Origin: Piscinibacter caeni
GTDB lineage: Bacteria > Pseudomonadota > Gammaproteobacteria > Burkholderiales > Burkholderiaceae_C
Length of the DNA stretch: 64,000 bases
Direction of reading: 5' to 3'
Assembly: GCA_003265685.1 (NCBI GenBank)
Contig: KZ836108.1
Coordinates: forward strand, 26,397-90,396
Shown: positions 21,260-29,041 of the stretch, in pieces
Layout of the letters: the number at the start of each line of letters is the position of its first letter
Position numbering within the stretch: the first letter of the stretch is position 1
Translations under genes and position numbers: made by a program
The notes under the pieces: model-generated
Told to the model about the DNA's origin: nothing
What the model saw: the letters and a program-made list of their open reading frames with translations, nothing else
Databases searched by the model: none

Positions 21260-21580
21260 TCAGGACTTCTTCTTGCGCGCCGGCTTGGGCTGGGCCGCGA
21301 GCAGCCGGTCGAGCTCGGTCTCGATCTGGTCCTCGATCGTCCTGCTGAAGGCACCGAGCAGGAAGCCGAGCTTGGCGTCGAGGTCGAAGTGGTCGGGCGC
21401 GACGATCAGCCGTCCGTTCACCCCGCTGCGCTTGAACTGCACGGTGTCGCTGGTCTCGCCCTCGAGCACCGTGCACTCCATGTCGAACTTCTTCTCCACC
21501 TCCTCGGCCCATTGCCAGGCGACCTTGCGGGCCTGCTCGAGCCCGAGCTTGTGCTTGCGGTGGATGCGGATGTCGGCCAC
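21260..21580 (-). CDS. Polyhydroxyalkanoic acid system family protein
   Basis: A 106-residue protein matching by pattern the PHA-system (PHA_gran_rgn) family: MADIRIHRKHKLGLEQARKVA, WAEEVEKKFDMEC, the beta segment TVQFKRSGVNGRLIVAPDHFDLDAKLGFLLGAF, and a basic tail (KPARKKKS). Family members occur near polyhydroxyalkanoate genes and may associate with granules; the activity is unknown. It is convergent with the acyl-CoA-binding protein gene (3-base gap) and upstream of the aminopeptidase gene on the same strand. Confidence 0.85.
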   Translation of the reverse strand: MADIRIHRKHKLGLEQARKVAWQWAEEVEKKFDMECTVLEGETSDTVQFKRSGVNGRLIVAPDHFDLDAKLGFLLGAFSRTIEDQIETELDRLLAAQPKPARKKKS

Positions 21581-21583
21581 GGG

Positions 21584-22681
21584 TCAGTCTCCTTGCAATG
21601 CCGCCAGCGCGGCGCGGCGCTCGGCCTTGGGCAATGCGGCCAGGCGCCGGACCTCAGTGTAGAAGCGCTCGAAGTCGCGCCCCCGGCGCTCGAACAGGCG
21701 CTCGAACTCCGGCACGAGGCCGTTGTAGGCGGCCAACACGCCGAAGGCGGCGTTGTTGGCGCGCGCGAACCAGCCGTCGTAGCCGGCGTAGCCGCCCCAG
21801 CGCTGCACCTTGATGGCCTCGTACTCGGCGCGCAGTTCGGCCATCAGCGCCGCCTTGCCGGCGCGCTTCTCTTCGGCGCTGCCGGGGCCGCGGTAGAGCG
21901 CGTCGAAACGATCGCGCCAGCGCAGCGTCAGCGCGCGGAACTCCTGCCGCCGCGCATCGGCGCGGGCCGCCTCCTCGCGCGCCGCGGCGCTGGCATGGGC
22001 CTGCATCCAGCGTTCGCCGCCCAGGCGCTCCACCGCCGTCGCGAACGACTCGTTGAACTCGGTGTCGTCGGCGGCGTAGGCCACCTGGTGCGCGAGCTCG
22101 TGGAAGACGAGCCGCGCCAGGTCGGGTTCGGGGTAGTCGATGAAGGTGTTCAGCAGCGGGTCGGCCAGCCAGTCGAATCGCGGCAGCCGGCCGAGCGTCG
22201 AATAGGCCGGCACGCCATAGACCAGCACCTCCAGGCCCTCGCCCTTCAGCCCGGCGGCGAAGGCATCGGCCTGCGCGCGGTCGAAGTAGCCGCGGTAGCC
22301 GACGCAACCGACCAGCGGAAAGCACCAGGTGCGCAGCTGCAGGCTCAGCTCCGGCGCGGCGACCACGTTCCACACCGCGGCCGGGCGCTTCAGGTCGGCG
22401 AAGCGGCGATAGCTGGCGTTGTCGGGCAGCTTCAGCTCCTGCACCGCGAACGCGCGCATGCGCTGCGAGAGCGCCAGGCGCGCCTTCAGCGGCTCGGCCG
22501 TGTCCGGTGCGGCGAGCCAGTCGTCCACCGGCCGCGCCGACTGCACCAGCGCGAGGTGGCCGTTGACCGACTGCGCGTAGTAGCCCAGCGTGCTGCAGCC
22601 GCTGGTCAGGCAGGTGGCCGCCGCCGCGAACAGCACCACGCCGACGAGACCGAGGCCCGCCATCCGCAGCAGCCGCTTCAC
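21584..22681 (-). CDS. Predicted aminopeptidase, membrane-anchored (COG4324 type)
   Basis: A 365-residue protein of the PF10023/COG4324 type. It has an N-terminal hydrophobic segment ending LTSGCSTLGYYAQ, consistent with a lipoprotein or signal anchor, and the zinc-protease motif HELAHQ (HExxH, about residue 187) followed about 10-15 residues later by NESFATAVE, the probable third zinc ligand Glu. The rest is helical and charged. The GTG start at 22681 overlaps the stop of the molybdopterin oxidoreductase gene (GTGA). Substrate unknown; activity as aminopeptidase is predicted from the family name only. Confidence 0.87.
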   Translation of the reverse strand: MKRLLRMAGLGLVGVVLFAAAATCLTSGCSTLGYYAQSVNGHLALVQSARPVDDWLAAPDTAEPLKARLALSQRMRAFAVQELKLPDNASYRRFADLKRPAAVWNVVAAPELSLQLRTWCFPLVGCVGYRGYFDRAQADAFAAGLKGEGLEVLVYGVPAYSTLGRLPRFDWLADPLLNTFIDYPEPDLARLVFHELAHQVAYAADDTEFNESFATAVERLGGERWMQAHASAAAREEAARADARRQEFRALTLRWRDRFDALYRGPGSAEEKRAGKAALMAELRAEYEAIKVQRWGGYAGYDGWFARANNAAFGVLAAYNGLVPEFERLFERRGRDFERFYTEVRRLAALPKAERRAALAALQGD

Positions 22682-24729
22682 GATCCGGCCACGGCGCCGA
22701 TCTCGACCAGGCAGTCGTAGAACGTGGGCGCGTGGCCGATGTCGGTGAGCTTCTGGTGCGTCAGCTCGTTGACGTTGGTGCCGGCCAGGCCGAGCTTGCG
22801 CCACCAGATGCCCAGGCCGTTGACCACCCCGGGCCGGGCACGCTCGCTGATGCGCGCCTTGCAGCGGTACTCGCCGCGGTCGTTGAAGACACGCACCACC
22901 TGGCCGTCGGCGATGCCACGTGCGCGCGCGTCGTCGGCATGCACCTCGACGACCGGCTCGGCCTCGATGTCGCGCAGGCTCTTCACGTTGACGAAGGTCG
23001 AGTTGAGGAAGTGGCGCGCCGGCGGCGAGATCATCGCCAGCGGGTAGCGCCGCGCCAGCTCGGGGCTGCTCTGCACCGACTCGTGGTTGGGCACGAAGTC
23101 CGGCACGCCCAGGCCGGGCGCGTCGATCTGGCAGCGGCCCGTCGGCGTCGGGAAGCCGCCGTCGGCGAACGGCTGCTCGGGCAGCGGCAGCTTGACCCAG
23201 CCCTGCGCCTCGAGCGCGGCGAAGTCGACCTCCGGCGTGAAGGCCATGCGTGCGAGCGTCTCGTCGTCGTCGGCGAAGCAGGGCTCGGTGAAGCCCATGC
23301 GCGCCGCCAGCTCGCGGAAGATCTGCGTGTTCGGCTTGGCCTGGCCGAGCGGCGCGACGGCCGGCCGGTTCAGCATCGCGTAGGTGTGGCCGTAGCTGGT
23401 GTGCACGTCCAGGTGCTCGAGCTGCGTGGTGGCGGGCAGCACGATGTCGGCATGGTCGGCCGTGTCGGTCAGGAAATGCTCCAGCACCACGGTGAACAGG
23501 TCCTCGCGCGCGAAGCCGGCCACCACCTTGCGCGACTCCGGCGCCACCGCCACCGGGTTGCTGTTGTAGACGATCAGCGCCTCGATCTTCGGGCCGAAGC
23601 CGTGCGAGGACTCGCGCAGCAGGTCGTCGCCGATCGTGCTCATGTTGATCGTGCGCGGCGTCCGGCCCGCCAGCAGGTCGGGCCGCTGCAGCGCCACGTC
23701 GTTGCGGAAGGCCTTGAACCAGCCCGAGGCCGACAGCAGCAGGCCGCCGCCGCGCTGCCGCCAGGCGCCGGTCAGGCAGGGCAGGATCGCGACCAGCCGC
23801 GCCGCGTTGCCGCCGCCGTGCACGCGCTGCATGCCGTAGTTCAGGCGGATCGCGGCGGGCCGCGTGGTCGCGTAGTCGCGCGCCAGGCCGCGCACCTCCT
23901 CGGGCGTGATGCCGCACACGGCCGCGGTGCGCTCGGGCGTCCAGGCCAGCGCCTTCGCGCGCAGCGCCGGCCAGCCGACGGTGTGGCGCTCGATGTAGTC
24001 GTGGTCGAGCCAGTCGTTCGCGATCAGCTCGTGCATCAGGCCGAGTGCGAGCGCGCCGTCGGTGCCGGGCAGCAGCGCGATGTGCTGGTGGCATTTCTCG
24101 GCGGTCTCGGTGCGGCGCGGGTCGATGCAGACCAGCTTCGCGCCCGCGCGCTTGGCCTGCTGCGCGAAGGTCCAGAAATGCAGGTTGGAGGCGATCGAGT
24201 TGCTGCCCCAGATCAGGATCAGCTTCGCGTCGGCGTAATGCTCCAGATGCATGCCGACCTTGCCGCCGTAGGTGGCCGCCAGCGCGTCGCCGCCGGCGCT
24301 GGAGCAGATGGTGCGGTCCAGCAGCGAGGCACCGAGCCGGTGGAAGAAGCGCGCCGCCATCGACTCGCCCTGCAACAGGCCCATCGTGCCGGCGTAGCTG
24401 TAGGGCACGATGGCCTGCGCTGCCTCCGGGCCGCGTGCCGCGATGGCGGTCAGGCGCTGCGCGATCTCGCCGAGCGCGGCGTCCCAGCTCACCGGCTCGA
24501 AGCGGCCGCTGCCCTTGGGCCCGATGCGCCGCAGCGGCTGCAGCACACGCTCGGGGTGGTAGGTGCGCTCCGGGTAGCGCGAGACCTTGGTGCACAGCGC
24601 GCCGTGGGTCGGCGGATGGTCCGGGTCGCCCTGCACCTTGACCGCGCGGCCGTCCTGCACGGTGATGCGCAGGGCACAGGTGTCGGGGCAGTCGTGCGGG
24701 CACGCGCCGCGGACGATCGTGGTTTCCAT
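22678..24729 (-). CDS. Molybdopterin-dependent oxidoreductase
   Basis: A 683-residue DMSO-reductase-superfamily enzyme. The N terminus has four Cys for a [4Fe-4S] cluster (CPHDCPDTC at 10-18 and Cys46 in ALCTKV). Mo-bisMGD-binding segments include ILIWGSNSIASNLHFW, VCIDPRRTETA, and the C-terminal NPxxVxxxHxDDARARG-like molybdopterin dinucleotide-binding domain (about 565-680). No Tat motif or signal peptide is visible, so it is probably cytosolic. It lacks neighbouring membrane or electron-transfer subunits; the physiological substrate cannot be read. Start ATG 24729. Confidence 0.9.
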   Translation of the reverse strand: METTIVRGACPHDCPDTCALRITVQDGRAVKVQGDPDHPPTHGALCTKVSRYPERTYHPERVLQPLRRIGPKGSGRFEPVSWDAALGEIAQRLTAIAARGPEAAQAIVPYSYAGTMGLLQGESMAARFFHRLGASLLDRTICSSAGGDALAATYGGKVGMHLEHYADAKLILIWGSNSIASNLHFWTFAQQAKRAGAKLVCIDPRRTETAEKCHQHIALLPGTDGALALGLMHELIANDWLDHDYIERHTVGWPALRAKALAWTPERTAAVCGITPEEVRGLARDYATTRPAAIRLNYGMQRVHGGGNAARLVAILPCLTGAWRQRGGGLLLSASGWFKAFRNDVALQRPDLLAGRTPRTINMSTIGDDLLRESSHGFGPKIEALIVYNSNPVAVAPESRKVVAGFAREDLFTVVLEHFLTDTADHADIVLPATTQLEHLDVHTSYGHTYAMLNRPAVAPLGQAKPNTQIFRELAARMGFTEPCFADDDETLARMAFTPEVDFAALEAQGWVKLPLPEQPFADGGFPTPTGRCQIDAPGLGVPDFVPNHESVQSSPELARRYPLAMISPPARHFLNSTFVNVKSLRDIEAEPVVEVHADDARARGIADGQVVRVFNDRGEYRCKARISERARPGVVNGLGIWWRKLGLAGTNVNELTHQKLTDIGHAPTFYDCLVEIGAVAGS

Positions 24730-24916
24730 GCGCGAACTATTGCACAGCGCCCGGCGACGTGCCCCGCAACGGGCAGAACGCCACACCTGCGGCCCTGCGT
24801 GTCGACGTATCCTCGCGCCCGCGTGAATTACGAGCCCGCACGGTAGGTGTGCCGATATGGCCCGCCCCGGCGCGCATGGCGCTCGCTACCGCGGGTGCAA
24901 CGTTGGGAGTCCTCAA

Positions 24917-26041
24917 ATGAACCGTCGTGACGCCATCCAGCGCATGGCCGCCGCTGCCGGCGCCATCGCCCTGCCCTCGCTGGCCCAGTCCAGCCGCATC
25001 GTGCTCGGGCAGTCGGCCGCCTTCTCCGGCCCGGCCGCCCAGCTCGGCATCCAGATGAACAAGGGCGCGAAGATCTTCTTCGACCAGCTCAACGCCGCCG
25101 GCGGCATCAACGGGCACACGATCGAGCTGCGCACGCTGGACGACGGCTACGAGCCCGACCGCTGCAAGGCCAACACCGAGAAGCTGATCAAGGACGAGGT
25201 GTTCGCGCTGCTCGGCTACGTGGGCACGCCCACCTGCGTGGCCGCGCTGCCGCTGATCAACGACGCGAAGATCCCGTTCTTCGGCCCCTTCACCGGCGCC
25301 GAGGTGCTGCGCGACCCGTTCAGCAAGTATGTGTTCCACCTGCGCGCGAGCTATTACGACGAGACCGGCCTGATCGTGAAGCAGCTCACCTCGCTGGGCC
25401 TGAAGAAGATCGCCGTGTTCTACCAGGACGACGCCTACGGCAAGGCCGGCCTGGAGGGCGTGAAGCGCGCGCTCAAGCCGCTCGGCCTGGAGCCCGTTGC
25501 GCTCGGCACGGTGCAGCGCAACACGGTCGACGTGGCCAAGGCCGTGGCCGACATCGTGCCCAAGGGGCCGGACGCGGTGGTGCAGATCAGCGCCTACAAG
25601 TCCTGCGCCGCCTTCATCCGCGAAGCGCGCAAGGCCGGCTACGGCGGCACCTTCTACAACGTGTCCTTCGTCGGCACGCAGGCGCTGGCCGACGAACTCG
25701 GCCGCGAGGGCCGCGGCATCATGGTCAGCCAGGTGATGCCCTTCCCGTTCTCGACCACCACGCAGATCTCGCGCGAGTACCTGGACGCGGTCGCCAAGGC
25801 CGGCCCGGACGCGACGCCGAACTACTCCAGCATGGAGGGTTACCTGTCGGCCAAGGTGTTCGCCGAGGGCCTGAAGCGCGCCGGCAAGAACCCCACGCGC
25901 GACTCGCTGGTGGCCGGGCTCGAGTCGATCTCGAACGCGAACTTCGGCGGCTTCCGGGTCGATTTCAGCGCACGCGACCATGTCGCCTCGCACTTCGTCG
26001 ACTTGTCCATGCTGACCGAGGACGGGAAAGTCAGACGTTAG
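24917..26041 (+). CDS. Branched-chain amino acid-type ABC substrate-binding protein (orphan)
   Basis: A 374-residue periplasmic binding protein of the LivJ/Peripla_BP_6 family. The N terminus MNRRDAIQRMAAAAGAIALPSLAQ resembles a Tat-type signal (twin Arg). The mature core begins RIVLGQSAAFSGPAAQLG, followed by FFDQLNAAGGINGHTIEL and KIAVFYQDDAYGKAG, family hallmarks. No permease or ATPase genes lie nearby; such orphans are common in Burkholderiales. A GC-rich inverted-repeat element follows the stop. Ligand unknown. Confidence 0.92.
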   Translation: MNRRDAIQRMAAAAGAIALPSLAQSSRIVLGQSAAFSGPAAQLGIQMNKGAKIFFDQLNAAGGINGHTIELRTLDDGYEPDRCKANTEKLIKDEVFALLGYVGTPTCVAALPLINDAKIPFFGPFTGAEVLRDPFSKYVFHLRASYYDETGLIVKQLTSLGLKKIAVFYQDDAYGKAGLEGVKRALKPLGLEPVALGTVQRNTVDVAKAVADIVPKGPDAVVQISAYKSCAAFIREARKAGYGGTFYNVSFVGTQALADELGREGRGIMVSQVMPFPFSTTTQISREYLDAVAKAGPDATPNYSSMEGYLSAKVFAEGLKRAGKNPTRDSLVAGLESISNANFGGFRVDFSARDHVASHFVDLSMLTEDGKVRR

Positions 26042-26100
26042 CCCCCCAGTCGCTTGCGCTCCTGCCCCCAAGGGGCTTGTCCGGCTTGGGGCGGCCCGGC
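26042..26100. repeat. GC-rich palindromic intergenic element
   Basis: Directly after the stop of the binding-protein gene is a C-run/G-run segment with inverted arms CCCCAAG (26066-26072) and CTTGGGG (26085-26091). From memory, similar C-rich intergenic blocks (CCCCCAGTCGCT...) recur in Burkholderiales genomes. It may act as a bidirectional terminator or be a dispersed repeat. Confidence 0.5.
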
Positions 26101-26148
26101 GCCGGACCCGGCGGTAAGATGCCTCCGGCGCTCCCCGCCGGAGTCATC

Positions 26149-27345
26149 ATGAAGCTGATCGAATCCATCCTCGCCGACGCGGCGTCGATCACGGCGCTGC
26201 GGCGCGACATCCACGCCCACCCCGAGCTCTGCTTCGAGGAGGAGCGCACCTCCGAACTGATCGCCAAGGCGCTCGCCGACTGGGGCATTCCCGTCCACCG
26301 CGGCCTGGGCAAGACCGGCGTCGTCGGCATCCTGAAGAACGGCACGAGCGACCGGGCCGTCGGCCTGCGCGCCGACATCGACGCGCTGCCGATGACCGAG
26401 AAGAACCGCTTCGCGCATGCCAGCCGGCACGCCGGCAAGATGCACGCCTGCGGCCACGACGGCCACACCGCGATGCTGCTGGCCGCGGCCAAGCACCTCT
26501 CGAAGCACCGCAACTACGACGGCACGGTGTACCTGGTATTCCAGCCGGCCGAGGAAGGCGGCGGCGGCGCGCGCGAGATGATCCGCGACGGGCTGTTCGA
26601 GAAGTTCCCGATGGAGGCGATGTTCGGCGCGCACAACTGGCCCGGCATGGCGGCCGGGCAGTTCGCCGTCACCAACGGGCCCTGCTTCGCCTCCAGCAAC
26701 GAGTTCAAGATCACCATCCGCGGCAAGGGCGCGCACGGCGCGATGCCGCACAACGGCATCGACCCGGTGCCGGTGGCCTGCCAGATGGTGCAGGCCTTCC
26801 AGACCATCATCACGCGCAACAAGCGCCCGATCGACGCCGGCGTGATCTCGGTGACGATGATCCACACCGGCGAGGCCACCAACGTGGTTCCCGACAGCTG
26901 CGAGATGCAGGGCACGGTGCGCACCTTCACGCTGCCGGTGCTCGACCTGATCGAGCACCGCATGCGCGACATCGCCGAGCACACCTGCCGCGCCTTCGGC
27001 GCCGAGTGCGAGTTCGAGTTCCACCGCAACTACCCGCCGACCATCAACCACCCCGACGAGACCGCCTTCGTGCGCCGCGTGCTGGGCGAGCTGGTGGGCG
27101 CCGCCAACGTGCTCGAGTTCGAGCCCACGATGGGCGCCGAGGACTTCAGCTACTTCCTGCTCGAGAAGCCCGGCTGCTACTTCCTGATCGGCAACGGCGA
27201 CGGCAGCCACCGCGAAGGCGGGCATGGCCTGGGCCCGTGCATGCTGCACAACCCGAGCTACGACTTCAACGACGAGCTGATCCCGCTGGGCGCGACGATG
27301 TGGGTGCGCCTGGCCGAGGCCTGGCTCGCGCAGCCGCCCCGCTGA
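26149..27345 (+). CDS. M20D-family amidohydrolase (hippurate hydrolase-like)
   Basis: A 398-residue metal-dependent amidohydrolase/carboxypeptidase. Visible metal and catalytic motifs: RRDIHAHPELCFEE, GLRADIDALPM, HACGHDGHTAMLL, QPAEEGGGGAREM, the dimerisation/cap segment GKGAHGAMPHNGIDP, and PTMGAEDFSYF. It probably hydrolyses N-acyl amino acids such as hippurate or indole-3-acetyl amino acids; the exact substrate is open. ATG at 26149 gives the usual short N terminus; an in-frame ATG ten codons upstream is possible. Two bases separate it from the following metallopeptidase gene. Confidence 0.94.
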   Translation: MKLIESILADAASITALRRDIHAHPELCFEEERTSELIAKALADWGIPVHRGLGKTGVVGILKNGTSDRAVGLRADIDALPMTEKNRFAHASRHAGKMHACGHDGHTAMLLAAAKHLSKHRNYDGTVYLVFQPAEEGGGGAREMIRDGLFEKFPMEAMFGAHNWPGMAAGQFAVTNGPCFASSNEFKITIRGKGAHGAMPHNGIDPVPVACQMVQAFQTIITRNKRPIDAGVISVTMIHTGEATNVVPDSCEMQGTVRTFTLPVLDLIEHRMRDIAEHTCRAFGAECEFEFHRNYPPTINHPDETAFVRRVLGELVGAANVLEFEPTMGAEDFSYFLLEKPGCYFLIGNGDGSHREGGHGLGPCMLHNPSYDFNDELIPLGATMWVRLAEAWLAQPPR

Positions 27346-27347
27346 CC

Positions 27348-28427
27348 ATGGACACCGCGGTCTTCTCGGAGTCGTATGCCGAGGCCCGCGGCAAGTTCCT
27401 CGCCGCGGCCGAGGCGGCCGGGCTGGACGTCGAGCAGCACACCCACCCGCTGCTCGGGCGCGACGGCGAAGCGCTCGCGCTCGACGTGGTGCGCGACGGC
27501 CCGCACGGCGCCGACTCGGTGCTGCTGGTCTCCAGTGCCTGCCACGGCATCGAAGGCTTCGCCGGCTCGGCGGTGCAGACCGCGCTGCTCGGCGATGCCG
27601 CCTGGCGCGCGCTGCTGCGCGAACATGGCGTCGCGGTGCTGTACCTGCACGCGCTCAACCCCTATGGCTTCTCCTGGGGTCGGCGCACGACCCAGGAGAA
27701 CGTCGACCTGAACCGCAACTTCCGCGACTTCCACGCCCCGGCGCCGGCCAACCCGCTGTACGACGCGATCGCCCACTGGCTGGTGCCGCCGACCTGGCCG
27801 CCCTCGCCCGAGGTGAATGCGGCGCTGGCCGGCTTCATCGCCGAACATGGGTTCGCCGCGATGCAGGCCGCGGTGACGGGCGGCCAGTACGCGCATCCCG
27901 AGGGCCTGTTCTACGGCGGCGCGGATCCGACCTGGAGCCATGTCGCGCTGCGCCACGTGCTGCAGGAGCATGGCCGGCGCTGCACGCGGCTGGCCTGGAT
28001 CGACCTGCACACCGGGCTGGGCCCGACCGGCGTGGGCGAGCGCATCTGGGCCGGGCGCGACGATGCCGTCGCGCTGCGGCGCGCCAAGGCCTGGTGGGGA
28101 ACGCGCGTCACCTCGATCTACGACGGCAGCTCGAGCGCCGCGCTGCTGACCGGCCTGATGTGGAACGTGGCCTACGAGGAGTGCTCGCAGGCCGAGTACA
28201 CCGGCATCGCGCTGGAGTTCGGCACGGTGCCGCTGATGCAGACGCTCGAGGCGCTGCGCGCCGAGCAGTGGCTCGAGAACCACCCGGAGGCGGACGACCG
28301 GCGGCGCGCGCAGATCAAACGCGCGCTGCGCGAGGCCTTCTACGTCGACACGCCGGCCTGGAAGCTCGCGGTGCTGCAGCAGTCGGCCGCGGTGGTGCGC
28401 CAGGCGGTCGCCGGGCTGTCGGGTTAG
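27348..28427 (+). CDS. M14-like metallopeptidase (DUF2817 family)
   Basis: A 359-residue protein of the DUF2817 family, related to zinc carboxypeptidases. The zinc-binding pair HxxE appears in SSACHGIEGFAGS (about residue 66) and family segments follow: LHALNPYGFSWGRRTTQENVDLNRNF, WIDLHTGLGPTG with the likely third ligand His, and ALEFGTV near the C terminus with the presumed catalytic Glu. No signal peptide. It starts two bases after the amidohydrolase stop, so both probably act in one peptide or amide salvage route (inference). Its last four bases overlap the convergent HAD gene. Confidence 0.88.
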   Translation: MDTAVFSESYAEARGKFLAAAEAAGLDVEQHTHPLLGRDGEALALDVVRDGPHGADSVLLVSSACHGIEGFAGSAVQTALLGDAAWRALLREHGVAVLYLHALNPYGFSWGRRTTQENVDLNRNFRDFHAPAPANPLYDAIAHWLVPPTWPPSPEVNAALAGFIAEHGFAAMQAAVTGGQYAHPEGLFYGGADPTWSHVALRHVLQEHGRRCTRLAWIDLHTGLGPTGVGERIWAGRDDAVALRRAKAWWGTRVTSIYDGSSSAALLTGLMWNVAYEECSQAEYTGIALEFGTVPLMQTLEALRAEQWLENHPEADDRRRAQIKRALREAFYVDTPAWKLAVLQQSAAVVRQAVAGLSG

Positions 28428-29041
28428 GCGAGCGCCCCGGCCGCGCGCAACTCGTCGGCGCACTGCGCCGGATCGACGAAGCGGATCGCCTGCCAGCCGG
28501 CCGCGCGCGCGGCCGACACGTTCTCGGCCATGTCGTCGATGAACACCGTGCGCGCCGGCTCGACGCCGAAGCGCTGCGCCGCCTGGGCGAAGATCTCCGG
28601 CTCGGGCTTGCACAGCTGCAGCCGCGCGGAGAACACGCCGTCGCGGAACAGGCCGAGGAAGTGGTGCGTCGCCTCCAGGTGCTGCGCGTAGGGCTCGGGC
28701 ATGTTCGAGAGGTAGTACAGCGGCCGCCCCTGCGCATGCAGCGTGTGCAGCAGATCCACCGTGCCGGCCACCGGCTGCAGTTCGGCGGGCACGCCGTCGA
28801 TCACGCGGCGCGCCTCCGCCACCGAGAGCCCGGTGCGGCGCGCGATGCGCTCGGCCAGCGGCCCGGGTTCGACCGTGCCGCGGTCGAACTCGCCCCAGTC
28901 GCCCTGGTAGTTCTCGAAGAAGCGCTCGAACAGCCGCTCGGCCGCCGCCGCGTCGGGCACGTGCTGCGGCAACAGCCGGGCGAGCAGGTCCCGGGGGCGC
29001 CAGCGGAACAGCACGCCCCCGAAATCAAAGACGACGTTCAT
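28424..29041 (-). CDS. HAD-family sugar-phosphatase-like hydrolase (YihX type)
   Basis: A 205-residue HAD hydrolase. Motif I is VFDFGGVLF, where the second Asp is replaced by Gly as in the YihX/epoxide-hydrolase-like subgroup (DxGNV-type); motif II is YYLSNMPEP, motif III the Lys in LCKPEPEIF, and motif IV VFIDDMAENV. YihX is an alpha-D-glucose-1-phosphate phosphatase, so a sugar-phosphate substrate is plausible. Its ATG overlaps the pgi stop (ATGA), supporting a role in hexose phosphate metabolism. Exact substrate unknown. Confidence 0.9.
   Translation of the reverse strand: MNVVFDFGGVLFRWRPRDLLARLLPQHVPDAAAAERLFERFFENYQGDWGEFDRGTVEPGPLAERIARRTGLSVAEARRVIDGVPAELQPVAGTVDLLHTLHAQGRPLYYLSNMPEPYAQHLEATHHFLGLFRDGVFSARLQLCKPEPEIFAQAAQRFGVEPARTVFIDDMAENVSAARAAGWQAIRFVDPAQCADELRAAGALA

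Noticed and set aside
19462-26100. Mobile element or prophage considered for the mixed 19-28 kb block
   Set aside because: No transposase, integrase, direct repeats or tRNA-end duplication were seen, and base composition looks uniform.
28424-29041. HAD protein considered inactive because motif I lacks the second Asp
   Set aside because: The YihX subgroup naturally has Gly at this place and remains active; motifs II-IV are intact.
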